Shown here: in pieces, positions 8,440 to 15,581 of the stretch
How positions within the stretch are numbered: position 1 is the stretch's first letter
Layout of the letters: every line of letters starts with the position of its first letter
Source of the DNA: CAVOJV01 sp963696325
Lineage (GTDB): Bacteria; Pseudomonadota; Gammaproteobacteria; Competibacterales; Competibacteraceae
Length of the DNA stretch: 64,000 nucleotides
NCBI GenBank assembly: GCA_963696325.1
Contig: CAVOJV010000053.1
Span: 1 to 64,000 of the forward strand
Reading direction: 5' to 3'
The notes under the pieces: generated by a model
Databases searched by the model: none
What the model was told of the DNA's origin: nothing
The model's input: only the letters and a program-made list of their open reading frames with translations
Made by a program: the position numbers and the translations under genes

Positions 8440-8856
8440 ATGATGAGCCCATTGTTACGTTTCAAGGACATGTTCAACGAATTGAACGCTAACAATCTGG
8501 ATCTACTGGAAAAGATCTACGATCCGTTGGTGTACTTTCGCGACCCAGTCCACGAATTGCAGGGACTACCTGAGCTGCGTGAATATTACAGGCATCTTTA
8601 CGAAGGCGTGGTGTCCTGCCATTTCGACTACGAGAATGAGGTCATCGAGGACGATCAATGCATGCTGGTGTGGATCATGCGCTTCCAGCACGCTCGTTTC
8701 CGCAAGGGCGAAACGCTGGAACTGCGCGGCGTCAGCCACATCAAGTTCAATGGCAAAGTGTATTACCACCACGATTATTTCGATATGGGCGCCTTTATCT
8801 ATGAGCGGGTACCCGTGTTGGGCACGGTGATCCGCACGATCAAGAATCGGCTTTAG
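8440..8856 (+). CDS. NTF2-like (SnoaL-fold) protein
   Basis: A 138-residue protein of the nuclear-transport-factor-2-like fold: RFKDMFNELNANNLDLLEKI, then DPVHELQGLPELREYYRHLY, and the beta strands with RGVSHIKFNGKVYYHHDYFD. Such small alpha+beta-barrel proteins bind hydrophobic ligands or act as isomerases and hydratases. Genes of this family occur first in the conserved FAD-oxidoreductase/DUF1365/CFA cluster of Proteobacteria. The ATG at 8440 has GAGAGG 9 bases before it; an upstream TTG at 8434 is less likely. The specific role is unknown. Confidence 0.8.
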   Translation: MMSPLLRFKDMFNELNANNLDLLEKIYDPLVYFRDPVHELQGLPELREYYRHLYEGVVSCHFDYENEVIEDDQCMLVWIMRFQHARFRKGETLELRGVSHIKFNGKVYYHHDYFDMGAFIYERVPVLGTVIRTIKNRL

Positions 8857-8870
8857 GACAGGGTAAGCGC

Positions 8871-10124
8871 ATGAAGATCGCCATCATCGGCACGGGTATT
8901 TCCGGCATGACCGCCGCCTGGCTGCTCCACCGGGAGCACGACATTACGGTGTTCGAGGCCAACGCCGTGATTGGTGGGCATACTAACACGGTGGACGTGG
9001 CGCTCGCTGACCGCGCCTACGCCATCGATACCGGTTTTATTGTCTTCAACGACTGGACCTATCCTAATTTTATCAAGCTGTTGAGTGACCTGGGTGTCGC
9101 TTCCCAGCCGACCACCATGAGTTTCAGCGTCAAGTGCGACCGGACGGGTCTGGAGTACAACGGCAATACGCTCAATTCCCTGTTCGCGCAGCGCCGCAAC
9201 CTGCTTCGCCCCTCTTTCTACCGCATGTTGCGCGATATTCTGCGCTTCAACCGCGAGGCTCCCGCTCTGCTGGAAAGCGACGACCACGCCACCACTCTGA
9301 GCGAATACCTGAGCCTGCAGGGCTATAGCCGGGAGTTCATCGAGCACTACATTATCCCCATGGGCGCGGCTATCTGGTCGGCGCAACCGGACCTCATGGG
9401 CAGCATCCCGGTCCGCTATTTCGTGCGCTTCTTCAAGAACCATGGCCTGCTGAGCATCGAGCATCGGCCGCAGTGGCGAGTCATCCAGGGTGGTTCGCGC
9501 TGCTATGCCCAGCGTCTGGTAGCCCCATTTCAGGAGCGGATTCGCTTGAACTGCCCGGTGGCTTGGGTGCGCCGCCATCCCACGCAGGTGCAGATCAAGC
9601 CGCGGAGCGGGGAAGCTGAGCGTTTCGATGCAGTCATCATGGCTACCCACAGCGACCAGGCCCTGCGGTTGCTGGCCGACCCCGGTGCTCAGGAGCAGGC
9701 TATTTTGGGCGCCATCCCCTACCAGGAAAATGCAGCGGTGCTGCACACCGACATCGGCCTGCTGCCCCGCCGCCGCCTGGCCTGGGCGGCCTGGAATTAC
9801 CACCTGCCGCCGCAAGTCCAGGTGCGGGTGCCGGTGACCTACAACATGAACATCCTGCAAAGACTGGACGCTCCCCGGACTTTCTGCGTCACGCTGAACC
9901 ACAGCGAGGGTATCGATCCGGCAAAAATTCTCTATCGCACGATCTATCATCATCCCGTGTTCACTCCCCAGGCGGTGTCTGCGCAGCGCCGGCGCGACGA
10001 GATCAGCGGTGTCAACCGCACCTGGTATTGCGGAGCTTACTGGGGCTATGGTTTCCATGAGGATGGCGTGAACAGCGCGTTGGCGGTGGGCGCCGCCATT
10101 GATGGGAAACGGGCCGCGGCATGA
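8871..10124 (+). CDS. FAD-dependent amine-oxidase-like protein (COG2907)
   Basis: A 417-residue flavoprotein. The N-terminal FAD motif is IAIIGTGISGMTAAWLL, followed by FEANAVIGGHTNTV and the conserved DTGFIVFNDWTYPN. The C-terminal FAD contact is in CGAYWGYGFHEDGVNSAL. The family is related to NAD(P)-binding amine oxidases and phytoene desaturases and is found almost always next to DUF1365 and a CFA-like methyltransferase. The stop overlaps the next start as ATGA, suggesting translational coupling. Oxidation or desaturation of an acyl chain is a reasonable inference, not shown. Confidence 0.88.
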   Translation: MKIAIIGTGISGMTAAWLLHREHDITVFEANAVIGGHTNTVDVALADRAYAIDTGFIVFNDWTYPNFIKLLSDLGVASQPTTMSFSVKCDRTGLEYNGNTLNSLFAQRRNLLRPSFYRMLRDILRFNREAPALLESDDHATTLSEYLSLQGYSREFIEHYIIPMGAAIWSAQPDLMGSIPVRYFVRFFKNHGLLSIEHRPQWRVIQGGSRCYAQRLVAPFQERIRLNCPVAWVRRHPTQVQIKPRSGEAERFDAVIMATHSDQALRLLADPGAQEQAILGAIPYQENAAVLHTDIGLLPRRRLAWAAWNYHLPPQVQVRVPVTYNMNILQRLDAPRTFCVTLNHSEGIDPAKILYRTIYHHPVFTPQAVSAQRRRDEISGVNRTWYCGAYWGYGFHEDGVNSALAVGAAIDGKRAAA

Positions 10125-10888
10125 ACAGTTGCCTGTACGTGGGACGGATAATGCACCGGCGGTTGCGGCCCCGCGCGCATGCCTTCCGCTATGAGCTGTT
10201 CATGCTGTATCTGGATCTGGCGGAACTGGATGAGGTATTTCGCGGCCGCTGGCTATGGTCTGCCCGCCACTGGGCACTGGCCCAATTTCGCCGCCGGGAC
10301 CATTTCGGCGACCCCGCGCTGCCCCTGGACACTTGCGTTCGCGATTTGGCACAGCGGGAAACTGGCCGCCGTCCCGCCGGGCCCATCCGCCTGCTAACCC
10401 ACCTGCGGTATTTCGGTTACTGCTTCAATCCCATCAGTATTTACTACTGCTTTGATCCTGCCGGCAGCCGGGTGGAAGCCGTAGTGGCGGAGGTGACCAA
10501 TACCCCCTGGAGGGAATGTCATTGCTATGTGCTTGACGCTAGCCAGCAACCGGCTGGTAAACATCGGGAGTTCCACTTTAATAAGTCGATGCACGTATCG
10601 CCCTTCATGCCCATGGCGCTGGAATATGCCTGGCGCTGCAACGAACCGGGCGAGCAGTTGGGCGTGCATATGGATGTTCTGGAGGCCGGCGAGAAGCTGT
10701 TCGACGCCGCCCTCGGACTGCGCCGCCGCGCCGTCAGCGGTCCGGCCCTGGCCGGCATCCTGCTCCGCTTTCCGTTCATGACGCTCAAGGTTATCGCCAC
10801 CATCCACTGGGAGGCGTTGCGGTTATGGCTCAAGCAAGTTCCGTTGTTCGCCCATCCCGCTAAACCAAGCAATCCCGCAGAAGGCTAA
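10121..10888 (+). CDS. DUF1365 family protein
   Basis: A 255-residue protein with family landmarks: LYVGRIMHRRLRPRAHAFRY at the start, LLTHLRYFGYCFNPISIYYC in the middle, EVTNTPWRECHCYVLD and FNKSMHVSPFMPM. Function is unknown. Its fixed place between the COG2907 flavoprotein and the CFA-like methyltransferase points to the same lipid pathway. There is no signal peptide. It overlaps the previous gene by 4 bases and ends 4 bases before the next. Confidence 0.9.
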   Translation: MNSCLYVGRIMHRRLRPRAHAFRYELFMLYLDLAELDEVFRGRWLWSARHWALAQFRRRDHFGDPALPLDTCVRDLAQRETGRRPAGPIRLLTHLRYFGYCFNPISIYYCFDPAGSRVEAVVAEVTNTPWRECHCYVLDASQQPAGKHREFHFNKSMHVSPFMPMALEYAWRCNEPGEQLGVHMDVLEAGEKLFDAALGLRRRAVSGPALAGILLRFPFMTLKVIATIHWEALRLWLKQVPLFAHPAKPSNPAEG

Positions 10889-10892
10889 TAAC

Positions 10893-12170
10893 ATGAATGA
10901 AAATACTATTTCAGTTCAGTCAGTGGCCTCCGAAACTCAGCTCGGCAGCACTGACCGCTGGTTGCGGCGCGCCGTGTTGCAGCGCCTCGCGGGTTTGAAG
11001 CATGGCCGTATTAACCTAATTGACGCCGAGGGCAGCCATTGCTTCGGACAAGTATCCACCGCCTGTCAGCTCCAGGCCACCGTCCATGTCCGGGATCCCA
11101 ACGCATACTGCCGGCTCGCCTTGCGCGGCAGCATCGGGGTCGGTGAGGCGTACATGGCAGGGGAATGGTCTTGCGATGATCTCACTACCCTGGTGCGCAT
11201 CTTCGTGGTGAATCGGGAAGTCCTGGATGGCCTGGAAAAAGGCCTGGCCCGGTTCGCCATGCCCCTGTTCAAAGCCGTCCACGCGCTGCGTCGCAACACC
11301 CGGCGCGGCAGCCGCACCAATATCGCCGCCCACTACGATCTGGGCAACGACTTTTATCGACTGTTCCTGGATGAGACCCTGATGTACTCCTGCGCATTGT
11401 TCAGCGCCGAGAGCGTCTCCCTCCGAGAGGCGTCGGCGGCCAAGAACGAGCGTATCTGTCAAAAGCTTCAGCTCAAGCCCGCCGATCACTTGCTGGAGAT
11501 CGGCACCGGCTGGGGTGGTTTCGCCCTGCACGCGGCGAGTCGCTATGGCTGCCAGGTGACCACAACCACGATCTCCCACGAGCAGTACACCCTGACCCGG
11601 CAGCGGGTGCGGGAGGCGGGGCTGGACGGGCGCGTCACCGTATTGTGTGAGGATTACCGCGATCTGGAAGGACGCTTTGACAAGCTGGTCTCCATCGAGA
11701 TGATCGAGGCCGTGGGCCAGCGGTTTCTCGATACCTATTTCCGGGTGTGCAGCCAGTTGCTGAAACCCGAGGGAATGATGCTGTTACAGGCCATCACCAT
11801 TGCCGACCAGGAATACGAACGGGCCCGGCGCGCCGTGGACTTCATTCAGCACTACATCTTTCCCGGCGGCTTCTTGCCCTCGGTGGCCGCCATCAGCGCG
11901 GCCGTGGCGCGGGTCTCCGATCTGCGCCTGTATCATCTGGAAGATATCGGTCCCCACTACGCCACCACCCTGCGGCACTGGCGGGAACGCTTCTTCGCCA
12001 ACCTGGAGCGGGTCCGCGCCCAAGGCTTTTCAGAAACCTTTATCCGCATGTGGGAGTTTTACCTGTGCTATTGCGAAGGCGGCTTCGCGGAACGCGCCCT
12101 CGGCACCGCGCAGATAATATTCACCAAACCCCTATGCCGGCGCGAACCTCTGCTGGCGGATCTGACCTGA
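10893..12170 (+). CDS. Cyclopropane-fatty-acyl-phospholipid synthase-like methyltransferase
   Basis: A 425-residue SAM-dependent methyltransferase of the Mycolic_acid_synthase/CFA family. An N-terminal substrate domain (about 1-110) precedes AHYDLGNDFYRLFLDETLMY, the SAM motif LLEIGTGWGGFALHAASRYG and VSIEMIEAVGQRFLDTYF. The C-terminal hallmarks YIFPGGFLPS and FIRMWEFYLCYCEGGF are present. It should methylate unsaturated acyl chains of membrane phospholipids. The context with a flavoprotein and DUF1365 differs from the solitary cfa gene and resembles clusters tied to light or singlet-oxygen stress. A related CFA-like methylase acts in methylated furan fatty acid synthesis in Rhodobacter. Product identity here is open. 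Confidence 0.88.
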   Translation: MNENTISVQSVASETQLGSTDRWLRRAVLQRLAGLKHGRINLIDAEGSHCFGQVSTACQLQATVHVRDPNAYCRLALRGSIGVGEAYMAGEWSCDDLTTLVRIFVVNREVLDGLEKGLARFAMPLFKAVHALRRNTRRGSRTNIAAHYDLGNDFYRLFLDETLMYSCALFSAESVSLREASAAKNERICQKLQLKPADHLLEIGTGWGGFALHAASRYGCQVTTTTISHEQYTLTRQRVREAGLDGRVTVLCEDYRDLEGRFDKLVSIEMIEAVGQRFLDTYFRVCSQLLKPEGMMLLQAITIADQEYERARRAVDFIQHYIFPGGFLPSVAAISAAVARVSDLRLYHLEDIGPHYATTLRHWRERFFANLERVRAQGFSETFIRMWEFYLCYCEGGFAERALGTAQIIFTKPLCRREPLLADLT

Positions 12171-12179
12171 GAAATCCCC

Positions 12180-12752
12180 ATGCTACCGCTGGCCAATTTT
12201 CTTGCCTTCCAGATTGGTTGGTTTGCCTGCGTGCTGGGTGGCGCTAACCATTGGCCCTGGCTGGGGACAAGTCTGGCGGCGGTGTTGATCGCGGTGCATT
12301 TATGGCGGGCACGGCATCCCAGACCGGAGCTCATATTGATTTTTCTGGCCGGCTTGCTGGGGGCGGCGCTGGATTCCCTGTTGGTGTCTTCCGGACTGCT
12401 GGAATTTCCCTCGGGCACGCTGGTGAGGGGCATGGCGCCGCACTGGATCATCGCCATGTGGATGTTGTTCGCTACCACTCTGAATGTCAGCCTGCGCTGG
12501 CTGAAAGGACGTTGGCTGTTGGCGGGACTGCTGGGGGCGGTAGGTGGACCCTTGGCCTACTACGCAGGTGTAAGGTTGGGTGGTGTGAGCTTGCATGTCC
12601 AGCCGCTGCTGAGCATGGCTGCCCTGGCCGGTGCGTGGGGCCTAGCCATGCCGGTGCTCATGGCCCTGTCCAGCCGTTTCGATGGCGTGGCAGAAACAGA
12701 TCGACAAACCGCTCCGCACTCCGAGTCCGCCACAGCAGGAAAGCCAGCGTGA
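12180..12752 (+). CDS. DUF2878 membrane protein
   Basis: A 190-residue integral membrane protein with about five or six hydrophobic segments, starting with FLAFQIGWFACVLGGANH and including LILIFLAGLLGAALDSLL and VRGMAPHWIIAMWMLFATTL. It matches DUF2878, a family seen in the same lipid cluster in other Proteobacteria. It follows the CFA-like gene by 9 bases. The last 95 bases overlap the 3' end of the opposing DUF1475 gene, and the polar C-terminal tail (after LMALSS) is encoded in that overlap. Confidence 0.8.
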   Translation: MLPLANFLAFQIGWFACVLGGANHWPWLGTSLAAVLIAVHLWRARHPRPELILIFLAGLLGAALDSLLVSSGLLEFPSGTLVRGMAPHWIIAMWMLFATTLNVSLRWLKGRWLLAGLLGAVGGPLAYYAGVRLGGVSLHVQPLLSMAALAGAWGLAMPVLMALSSRFDGVAETDRQTAPHSESATAGKPA

Positions 12753-13002
12753 CCGCATTGCCCAGCAGGAACAGCGCTGCGATCCAGGCTGCCGCGCAGA
12801 GCGGGCGTGGCTCCATGATGGCGATCCAGGCGGCGACAAATACCAGCCCTACGCCCAGATCCAACAGCGTGACCAATCCCCAGGGATCAGTCACTAGCCG
12901 GTCCAGACCTGTCAATACACTCTCATGGCCGCTCGCCACGACAATGGTAGCCAGCAACAGCCCGAGCAGAATTCCACAAATAATCACGGTTGCGCGCAGC
13001 AT
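12658..13002 (-). CDS. DUF1475-like membrane protein
   Basis: A 114-residue protein with three predicted membrane helices: VIICGILLGLLLATIVVAS, WGLVTLLDLGVGLVFVAAW and ALFLLGNAVTLAFLLW. The pattern DPWGLVTLLDLGVGLVFVAAW...GN resembles DUF1475 proteins. It is encoded against the direction of its neighbours and overlaps the end of DUF2878 by 95 bases. The function is unknown. Membrane-protein composition and a family-like pattern make it likely a real gene and not a shadow of the neighbour. Confidence 0.6.
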   Translation of the reverse strand: MLRATVIICGILLGLLLATIVVASGHESVLTGLDRLVTDPWGLVTLLDLGVGLVFVAAWIAIMEPRPLCAAAWIAALFLLGNAVTLAFLLWRTRSAERFVDLFLPRHRNGWTGP

Positions 13003-13079
13003 GAAAAATCCTCTTTATTGGCGGTCCGCCATCTCTCAAGACCACCAAAGCGCCGGGAAGTGCATTCGGGAATTCCGCC

Positions 13080-13868
13080 ATGCGTGCCGTTGATTTGTTT
13101 TGGTCAGGCTGGGGCATGGCCGCCTTCTTGATGGCGATCATGTGGCAGTGGCAGCGTCGCACTGCCAACGCCAGCCTGGTGGATGTGGCTTGGGCGGGTG
13201 GCCTAGGCGGATTGGCGATTTACTATGCGCTGCTGGCGGCAGGTGATCCCGCCCGGCGCCTGCTGATTGCGCTACTGGCCGGCCTGTGGTCGTTCCGGCT
13301 GGCCGGTTATATCTTTGTTAGGGTGGCCGGTGAGGCAGAAGACGGGCGTTATCAGCGCCTACGTGCGCACTGGCGTGAGCAGGCGCAAAGCAAGTTTTTC
13401 CTCTTTTATCAGGCTCAGGCACTGACGGTGGCCTTGTTCTCCCTGCCTTTTCTGGTCGTGACCGCCGCCGCCGGACCGCTGCCGGCCTGGGCCAGCGCCG
13501 CCGCCGTGCTGATTTGGACGGTAGCCGTGGGGGGCGAAACCCTGGCCGACCGCCAGCTCGCCGCTTGGCGCGCCGATCCGGCGAATGACGGACGCACCTG
13601 CCGGAGCGGGCTGTGGCGTTACTCTCGCCATCCCAACTACTTCTTCGAATGGTTGCACTGGTGGACCTATATCCCTTTGGCCTGGGGCTCGCCCTGGTGG
13701 TGGCTGACCCTGCTGGGGCAGGTCCTGATGCTGTTCACCCTGTTCAAGGTTACCGGCATCCCCCACACCGAACGCCAGGCCCTGGCCAGCCGTGGTGAGG
13801 ATTACCGGGCCTATCAGCGCTCCACCAGCGTCTTCATCCCTTGGTTTCCTAAAGAGGACAAGCTATGA
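13080..13868 (+). CDS. DUF1295 family membrane protein (steroid-reductase/ICMT-like)
   Basis: A 262-residue polytopic membrane protein of DUF1295. It has LVDVAWAGGLGGLAIYYALL near the N-terminus, ADRQLAAWRADPANDGRTCR, then the family signature GLWRYSRHPNYFFEWLHWW and the C-terminal EDYRAYQRSTSVFIPWFP. The fold is shared with 5-alpha-steroid reductases and isoprenylcysteine methyltransferases, so it may reduce or modify a lipid. Its stop overlaps the next start as ATGA. The family is a regular member of this cluster. Confidence 0.88.
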   Translation: MRAVDLFWSGWGMAAFLMAIMWQWQRRTANASLVDVAWAGGLGGLAIYYALLAAGDPARRLLIALLAGLWSFRLAGYIFVRVAGEAEDGRYQRLRAHWREQAQSKFFLFYQAQALTVALFSLPFLVVTAAAGPLPAWASAAAVLIWTVAVGGETLADRQLAAWRADPANDGRTCRSGLWRYSRHPNYFFEWLHWWTYIPLAWGSPWWWLTLLGQVLMLFTLFKVTGIPHTERQALASRGEDYRAYQRSTSVFIPWFPKEDKL

Positions 13869-14902
13869 GAACCGCCATCGAACTTATGGAAAGGGGCTTG
13901 GTGCCCGATATTTTGACCCGCATCGGCATCCGCCGCCTGCTGGCCGACCGCCTGCGCGACCAGGATCCGGGCGGTGCGGCGCAACGGTCTGCCGCCCAGG
14001 CTCGCCTGCTGGAAGAATTGCGCGCCAGCCCCATCGCCCTGCACACTGAGCTGGCCAATCAACAGCATTACGAGCTTCCGCCGGCCTTTTTTCAGCGCAT
14101 CATGGGCGAACATTTAAAATACAGTTCTTGTTACTGGCCCTCGGGGGTAACCACGTTGAGCGAGGCCGAAGCCACCATGCTGGCGCTGACCTGCGAACGG
14201 GCGCAACTGACGGATCGGCAGGACATCCTGGAATTGGGTTGTGGCTGGGGCTCCCTGACCCTGTGGATGGCGGAACACTATCCAGGTTCGCGCATCAAGG
14301 CGGTATCCAATTCCCGACCCCAGCGCGAGCACATTGAGGCCGAATGCCGGCGACACGGTATAGGCAACGTCCAGGTGATTACCGTCGATGTGAATGACTT
14401 TTACAATGACCAGCGCTTTGACCGGGTGGTGTCCGTGGAGATGTTCGAGCACCTGCGCAATTACCGCGAATTGCTGGCCCGTATCAGCCGCTGGCTCAAA
14501 CCCGAGGGCAAGCTGTTCGTGCACCTCTTCAGCCATCGCCATCTCGCCTACCCCTTCGAGATCGAGGGCGACGACAATTGGATGGGGCGCTATTTCTTCA
14601 CCGGTGGCCTGATGCCGTCGCACGACTTGCTGACCCACTTCCAGGAAGACCTTCGTTTAGAGACGCGCTGGCAGATCAACGGCCGCCACTACCAGCGCAC
14701 CTGCGAGGCTTGGCTGGCCAATCAGGACCGCCACCGCGGGGAAATCCTCGCCCTGTTCCGGGAGGTTTATGGGACCGCTCAGGCCCTGCGCTGGTTTAGG
14801 CGCTGGCGGGTGTTTTTCATGGCCTGCGCCGAACTGTTCGGCTACCGGGATGGCGAGGAGTGGGGTGTGTCGCATTACCGCTTTTGCAAGCCGGCTCGCT
14901 AG
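13865..14902 (+). CDS. Second CFA-synthase-like SAM methyltransferase
   Basis: A 345-residue class I methyltransferase related to the gene at 10893 but clearly divergent. It has QQHYELPPAFFQRIMGEHLK, the SAM motif LELGCGWGSLTLWMAE, and VVSVEMFEHLRNYRELLARI followed by FVHLFSHRHLAYPFE. It is shorter than CFA synthase because the N-terminal substrate domain is reduced. The C-terminus retains ALRWFRRWRVFFMACAELF. Two paralogous methyltransferases in one operon suggest two methylation steps or two substrates. It is translationally coupled to DUF1295. Confidence 0.86.
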   Translation: MRTAIELMERGLVPDILTRIGIRRLLADRLRDQDPGGAAQRSAAQARLLEELRASPIALHTELANQQHYELPPAFFQRIMGEHLKYSSCYWPSGVTTLSEAEATMLALTCERAQLTDRQDILELGCGWGSLTLWMAEHYPGSRIKAVSNSRPQREHIEAECRRHGIGNVQVITVDVNDFYNDQRFDRVVSVEMFEHLRNYRELLARISRWLKPEGKLFVHLFSHRHLAYPFEIEGDDNWMGRYFFTGGLMPSHDLLTHFQEDLRLETRWQINGRHYQRTCEAWLANQDRHRGEILALFREVYGTAQALRWFRRWRVFFMACAELFGYRDGEEWGVSHYRFCKPAR

Positions 14903-14924
14903 AATCAAAGAGAAGAGTTAGGGT

Positions 14925-15308
14925 TTACAGGATCGGATCGAACAGCCGCGCCGCCCGCGCCGCCCATCGGAAGAGCCAGCTCCGGCCCCGCAGATCGCCG
15001 GCCCGCTCAGGCGGCAGATCGACTTGGTGGCTGCGCAGTCGCTCCAGGATAACAGCTGTTCCACTGTGGTTGGACTGTTCCAGCGCCCCGTTCCGCAAGG
15101 CCTCCAGGTAGCCATGGAACCGGTTGCGACCCAAAATCCAGTACAGTGGTAGGGCGGCAGAGGGAAACGTCAACAACGAAATCACCCAGGCGATGGCGCC
15201 CTGTGGGGTTCTGACGCTGGCCACGGCATGGATCGCCGACAACACCCCCAGGGTGTGAATCAGCGCCACCACAGCCGTTATCAGCACAATGATGTCTAGC
15301 TTTAGCAT
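14925..15308 (-). CDS. Cardiolipin-synthase N-terminal-like (PLDc_N) protein, probably truncated
   Basis: A 127-residue protein. Residues 1-65 match the N-terminal membrane part of bacterial cardiolipin synthases: a helix in LDIIVLITAVVALIHTLGVL, a second in SLLTFPSAALPLYWILG, and the family motif RTPQGAIAWVISLLTFP. Full-length synthases run to about 480 residues with two HKD motifs; neither is here. The remaining 60 residues match nothing I know. It is best read as a gene cut to its N-terminal domain, although short PLDc_N proteins exist. The 273 bases beyond it (15309-15581) hold only a scrap reading LLLAYDWQRWRRQ and no supported gene. Confidence 0.6.
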   Translation of the reverse strand: MLKLDIIVLITAVVALIHTLGVLSAIHAVASVRTPQGAIAWVISLLTFPSAALPLYWILGRNRFHGYLEALRNGALEQSNHSGTAVILERLRSHQVDLPPERAGDLRGRSWLFRWAARAARLFDPIL

Positions 15309-15581
15309 CGAAGCGATAACCTGGCGGGCAGGTGAAGAGTGGTTGATTCTTGAGGCTTCGGATTATGCATAACCTTGGACGGTTGCTGGCAACTTTGTCA
15401 TCCAGCACCTCAACCCGTGGGTGGCGTTAATCACGCTGTTGGGATGGCGCTGTTGCTCGCCTATGATTGGCAGCGTTGGCGGCGCCAAAACCGTGGCGGA
15501 CACTAAGCACCTATAAACTCGCTCCGGTTTTCCCGCCAATAAAACCGCCCGCGTCCGCCGGTTAAGGCCGGAGATTTCCAA

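Noticed and set aside
8853..10058. 401-codon minus-strand frame opposite the FAD oxidoreductase
   Set aside because: The plus strand encodes a complete flavoprotein with FAD motifs; the antisense product has no recognisable domain.
14925..15308. Full cardiolipin synthase
   Set aside because: Only the N-terminal PLDc_N part is present; no HKD motif exists on either side.
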